Assembly (NCBI GenBank): GCA_026545765.1
Contig: CM048844.1
Location: 17,244,237 to 17,308,236 of the forward strand
Origin: Plantago major
Lineage: Eukaryota; Streptophyta; Magnoliopsida; Lamiales; Plantaginaceae
Length of the DNA stretch: 64,000 nt
Direction: 5' to 3'
Shown: positions 59,598-64,000 of the stretch, in pieces
How positions within the stretch are numbered: position 1 is the first letter of the stretch
Layout of the letters: the number at the start of each line of letters is the position of its first letter
Position numbers and translations under genes: made by a program
The notes under the pieces: generated by a model
The model's database searches: none
Seen by the model: only the letters and a program-made list of their open reading frames with translations
What the model was told of the DNA's origin: nothing

Positions 59598-61341
59598 ATA
59601 ATAATAATGCCCAAAGGCCAAATTCTATTTTCATCAATGTAAAGGGATTCGAACGTGCTGGATTTTCGACAAAACTTAATTAACAGGAGTATCTAATTAA
59701 ATTATGGTATAATTCCACTTGGTTTGTATGATAACGTAAGGTATAGATAGAGTTGTTGCAGAGATGGATCAATTAGTACCATATTTTGTTTTTACATGTG
59801 GTAGTGCGCTTCAGATCTAATCCTAATGTTATTGTTAAGTATGAATTTCTTCGTAGCTGCCTTATGATTTCATTGACACGTTGAATAAGCTGACAAAACA
59901 ATCTCTTGTTTATCACGGCTTCAAATTCCATGCTAATCTTCCTGTCTATTGTACTGTTAATTCCAATAAGCTTTTGTAACTTCGGCTTGAAAAATTCGAC
60001 CCGTGGTTTCACCTTTTCACTATAGCAGTGGGACCCATAATGAGAGGATGTGACCACCAGGGTTCGAACAAACCCTTTGAATTTTGTGTATTTAAAGTGT
60101 GGAAAATTCAACAAGTGCAACTGAAGAAAATATAGTTTCATACTTTCATGTATCTCATCATTACGTCATAAACATCTCTAGATAAATCGATAATTTTTTT
60201 AATAACATAAATACGTCTCTAGATAAATTATCTAGAGACTGTATCTCAGGATACTTACTCAAGAATGTACTAATATTGATGACATGCGGTACTCACGTTA
60301 TACCTTTTAATATCGAATTCTAAATTTAGACGAGTAAAAAATTCCACGCATGTGAATTCCTAGTGTATGTCCATGTCCGATTATAAGTGAAATGGAATAC
60401 ATAACATTTAACATTGATTTTCATAAATATTGTAATGCCAACATTTTAAAATTAATTACTTTGTACTAATCTTTACGGAGAGACAGAGCCTAAATTAGTT
60501 AAGATGATCTAACTCAAGGTAGTATATATGTGTACGTAATTAACTATATAATATGCTTGGTTTATTTATTGACATACGGATATTGTATTTTAGTACTCTG
60601 AGGCCATGGGGCGTCCTTTTATGTATTGTCTTGAGTGTAAAAACGTGATTAGTTTGATCCGGTATCTGGAGCAAACAAAGTATCAAGTTGATTGGTTGCT
60701 TTGAACGAGACAAGAACAAAGAAATGCGTCATGAAGACAAAGAGTGAGCAGAGAAAGGCGCCACATAAGACAAGACGATCTGGTCTCGCGGATGAGGTAA
60801 TACTATTACGTTCCAAAGACTTTGGTAGGGAATGTGGTGTGGTGAAACACGAGCTTGAAGATAAAATATCACCAATCTAATTGTTTGTTAGGCAAAAATC
60901 GGAAAAAGTAGATTGGTATGATGTTGCCCGAATTTTTTCGTCTTTATTAGATGGCGTGATGTGGCAGCACCACACCACACCAATCCAAAATACCATGGGT
61001 GAGGGCGGTATTGTGAAATTGGTATGGTATGGTAATATTTGGGCCTCGCAAAATGTCCCTTTTGCCCTTGAAAGTAACAAAATGTTCTACTTATTAATCA
61101 AACTTGCCACTCACTATTTACATAATTAGACACTACAATGTTATTACATTTTTTCCACTCATAACACTAATTACACACACAACATTCAATACACTATTTA
61201 CTCACTTCCCGCCAACATTTTCATTTCCCCCCAAAACATTCAATACACAATTTACTCACCTTCCCCAATTAAATGTCCCAACCACCAAAATCAATACATA
61301 ACTAGGGTTTATATGGAGTACAGATGATGCTTGAAGCTGTG
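59596..61341. other. Intergenic, AT-rich
   Basis: No gene is recognised. A degenerate similarity links 59.35-59.50 kb with 60.58-60.80 kb (TTGATTGGT..., then TCACGGATGAGGTAAT against TCGCGGATGAGGTAAT), suggesting two old copies of one unclassified repeat. TCTCTAGATAAAT/ATTTATCTAGAGA repeats occur near 60.18-60.24 kb. Confidence 0.4.
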
Positions 61342-62677
61342 TGTAGTGACCCAGTAGCTAAGCCCAGTCTTTAAGCCCAAGTCGGCCCAATTTATCATTT
61401 CTGTCCAAGTGCTCTTTCAATCCGGTAACCAATCAAGCGCGTCACATAATCAGCTACAGCAAGTAACAACAGATTCTGTTGCAAACTCACTCATGTTGCC
61501 AATATATCATCTGTAATCTGGCAATTGGCAACGTTCATGCGTATGTGAGGTATTATTCTCACTTGTCGCTTCTCACCAAATAACCGAAATATCCTCTCAG
61601 TCCTTTTCTCATCAATTGTCCCTTTTCACAAGTTTTCCGGCGATTGATCGAGCTTCTATCATTTTCCTTGTTGCATTTTCATACTGAATTTGTTGTTATT
61701 CGAGTTCTATACTTTGGTAACGATTGTACTGTTGTTGATCGTGGTTGAATTCGATTAATATATGTTGAAGTTATCGTTTGGGTCATAACAAGTGGTATTT
61801 AGAGCAAGGTTTATTGTCGATAGACCGTGATTCAGGCGATAACTATGGAAACACGCTATAAGGAACTGTTTGATACATGAGAAAGCACGAAATGGAGATT
61901 CAGGGGGTTACTTAGAAGATTGATGGAGTATCAGAGAAGATAGTGTCACTGGATGACACTATGACTGAAATGAAATAGCAAATGGCGATGATAATCAATT
62001 ATCAACAGTCGCAAATGGCCAAGGAGAAGGATAAGGCGACGATGGATGAATCATCAGGATCCAAGGCAAGAGAGGCGTATACGCCACCTCCGTTGAGAAT
62101 TCAAGTAGCACAGATAATGCATGAACCAGCGGCACTACCAACTCATAGGCTGGAGTTTCCGAGTTTCTCTGGTGATTATCCTCGAGCATGGATGCGGCGA
62201 GCAAATCGATTTTTCCAGGTAAATCCAATGGATGATATCAATAAAGTGTTACATTCTTCGTATTACTTGGAAGGATTAGCTGATTTATGGTATTTTGAAT
62301 ATATTGATGGGAGGAATCATATGCGTTGGGATTTATTCTGTAACTTGCTATTGGAGAAATTTTTACTACCTGGTCATGAGGACATAGTAGTCGATTTCAC
62401 TCAGTTAACACAGAGATTGGATGTTAGTAGTTATGTTGAGCAATTTGAGGAGATGAAGGCTTTGGTTAGAGCTAAATATCCCATGATCAATGAGGAATTT
62501 TATATATTCTGTTTTATGAAAGGTTTAAAAGAGGAAATTAGGGCGCCTGTTCAATTGTTTCGACCTATAACATTGACAGCAGCTATGAACCAAGCTAAGA
62601 TGATGGAAGGAACAGTAAATGTGTGGGGAAGGAAGTATAGGTTGGGTCAGAAGGCTCCTGTTAGGAATATCTGCTAG
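61342..62677 (+). mobile_element. Truncated Ty3/Gypsy element (fossil): one LTR and gag
   Basis: A probable LTR runs from TGTAGTGACCCAGTAG (61342) to GGTCATAACA (61790). It is followed by a primer-site-like AGTGGTATTTAGAGCAAGG. The next stretch encodes a Retrotrans_gag-type protein (LEFPSFSGDYPRAWMRRANR, ADLWYFEY, WDLFCNLLLEKFL, SYVEQFEEMKAL). No protease, polymerase or second LTR follows, so the element is truncated and has a few breaks in gag. Confidence 0.7.
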
Positions 62678-64000
62678 TATTTTGATCACTCATCACATGT
62701 TCTTATCTTAGCCAGAAAGGTGATTAAATACTCTTGGCTCACTTGAACATTGTAAAAGAGGAAATCACTGAGTATGATTAGTCTAGTAAATCTTGCATTA
62801 GGATTATAGGTCTCTGAGTGTAATTTTTATTTCCAGAAGACCATGAAGATCAATCCTAGCAATGGAGCTTTTCTGAAGATTAGAAGACTGAAGATTGCAC
62901 AAGATTTATGAAGATATCAAGGTTTAGTCTAACTCAGAAATACTATGTCTTTAATCCTTTCTTAAGTGTATTTACTTACTTTTGAAATATGATTCTGGAC
63001 ATATGACATCATTAGTATGGAGCATGCAAGCCATCAGAAAGCTTCATGTATCCGTTGAAGACTACAAGACAAGAAATAGTACAAGTGCATTAATTGCATC
63101 GAAAAAGCTTTGAAGCACGATCCTCTCGAGACATGAGACAAGGACTTACAGTACTCATTTCAAGATAAGTATGGACTAAATTTGAATTGTGTCTACGGAT
63201 ATCATTCCAACAACTCTCAAATTCATCTATATATATCACACACTTAGATCTTTGAGAAATACACCTTAGAACTCTATCTTGCAAACTTACCATCAAGCAA
63301 AGTATTCTCTCAAGCACTCTACTACCCTTTCGAAAGCTTTACATTGCTCGAAGAATCACTAGTAGTTCTAAGTTGTCACGAACCTTAACAAGAGATTGTT
63401 ATTCGTGAAAGAGTTGAGCTATCGGATACCCTTTCAAGCTCATTCTCCAGAACGGATATCAATTACTTGGGTCAGTAAAGAGCAGACTGCCATCCACTGA
63501 ACAAGTGTATTAAGTAGTCTTGTTCTATTAGGCTCTCTGAAAACATAAGTGAAAAGTTATACGAGAAGCCTCTCTGACAAACCTTATAACCAACACCATC
63601 AAGGCGTGGAGTAGAGGAAGTACTTGATTTGGGAAATCAAGGAATAACTCCAAGGTTATCTGAGTAGAGGAAGTACTTAGCTCTAGGAGTCAGAATAACT
63701 CAGGGGGAACATTTGGTTGGGAACCATTTGTTTAAGAATCTTAGAATAGGATTATTGCAAGGTGAACTCAATTATCTGTTCTAGTGAATTCTAGGTCTCA
63801 GAAAGACCGAAGTGGATTAGTTGGAGGATTACGCCACCTCTAGATACCACTATACTTCTTGTGTCATTTACCTTTCAGTATTTACATTTCAAAGAAGCAC
63901 ACACACATACTTATTGTTTCGCAATTACCTATCTTAAAGTCTTCCTCTGATTTAAGTATCGAAACCCCAGTTTCGAGAAACTATGTTTATCGACAAAAGT
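62678..64000. other. Unassigned repeat-like sequence to the window end, possibly an LTR
   Basis: There are no open frames of note. The repeated box GAGTAGAGGAAGTACTT (about 63,610 and 63,664), the purine tract ACTCAGGGGGAAC (about 63,698) and the phrase GTGGATTAGTTGGAGGATTA (about 63,811) recall LTRs of large plant Copia elements. The rest, if it exists, lies beyond the window. Confidence 0.3.

Overview
This is a plant nuclear window, almost certainly from a eudicot. It is AT-rich, its host genes have many small introns, they encode plant-only products (a SOQ1-type chloroplast protein, an AIF-type bHLH, an X8-domain protein), and the intergenic DNA is full of plant transposon families. Every position below was read by eye; no database search was run.

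Layout. From 1 to 4 kb there are foldback MITEs and a short three-exon gene for a secreted X8 (CBM43) protein. From 4.0 to 15.4 kb there is a 28-exon gene for a SUPPRESSOR OF QUENCHING 1 orthologue (HAD, membrane segment, thioredoxin-like and NHL parts); its exon phases close exactly to 1,078 codons plus stop. A single-exon bHLH gene of the AIF/bHLH147-150 group lies at 20.8-21.4 kb. A three-exon minus-strand gene at 27.8-29.7 kb encodes a small mitoribosomal IGR-motif protein (mS41-like). The first half of the window is thus gene-bearing and the second half is mostly transposon.

From 32.5 to 58.6 kb the window is a nest of elements. A decayed PIF/Harbinger remnant (32.5-38.4 kb) holds a CACTA element in the 5' region of its Myb-like gene and a Stowaway MITE next to it. 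A solo LTR, with 5-bp target duplication GTTAC (38.5-46.5 kb), holds a 1-kb near-palindromic Mutator-like foldback element with a perfect 9-bp duplication and a young Copia element. A Gypsy element (48.0-54.3 kb) holds a second, short CACTA relative with a G-rich core. A pogo-like mariner element (54.5-56.9 kb) holds a Pack-MULE that has captured the start of a UDP-glucuronate 4-epimerase (GAE) gene. Two hAT-type elements with 8-bp duplications follow. The last 2.7 kb begins with a truncated Gypsy LTR plus gag.

The host genes do not form a pathway; each is an independent plant gene. I found no convincing wholly new biological system. The observations most worth a second look are the Pack-MULE capture of GAE, the 1-kb foldback palindrome, the two CACTA relatives sharing GCGACGGAT subterminal arrays, and a 462/465-bp near-identical segment present at both 30.4 and 47.3 kb.
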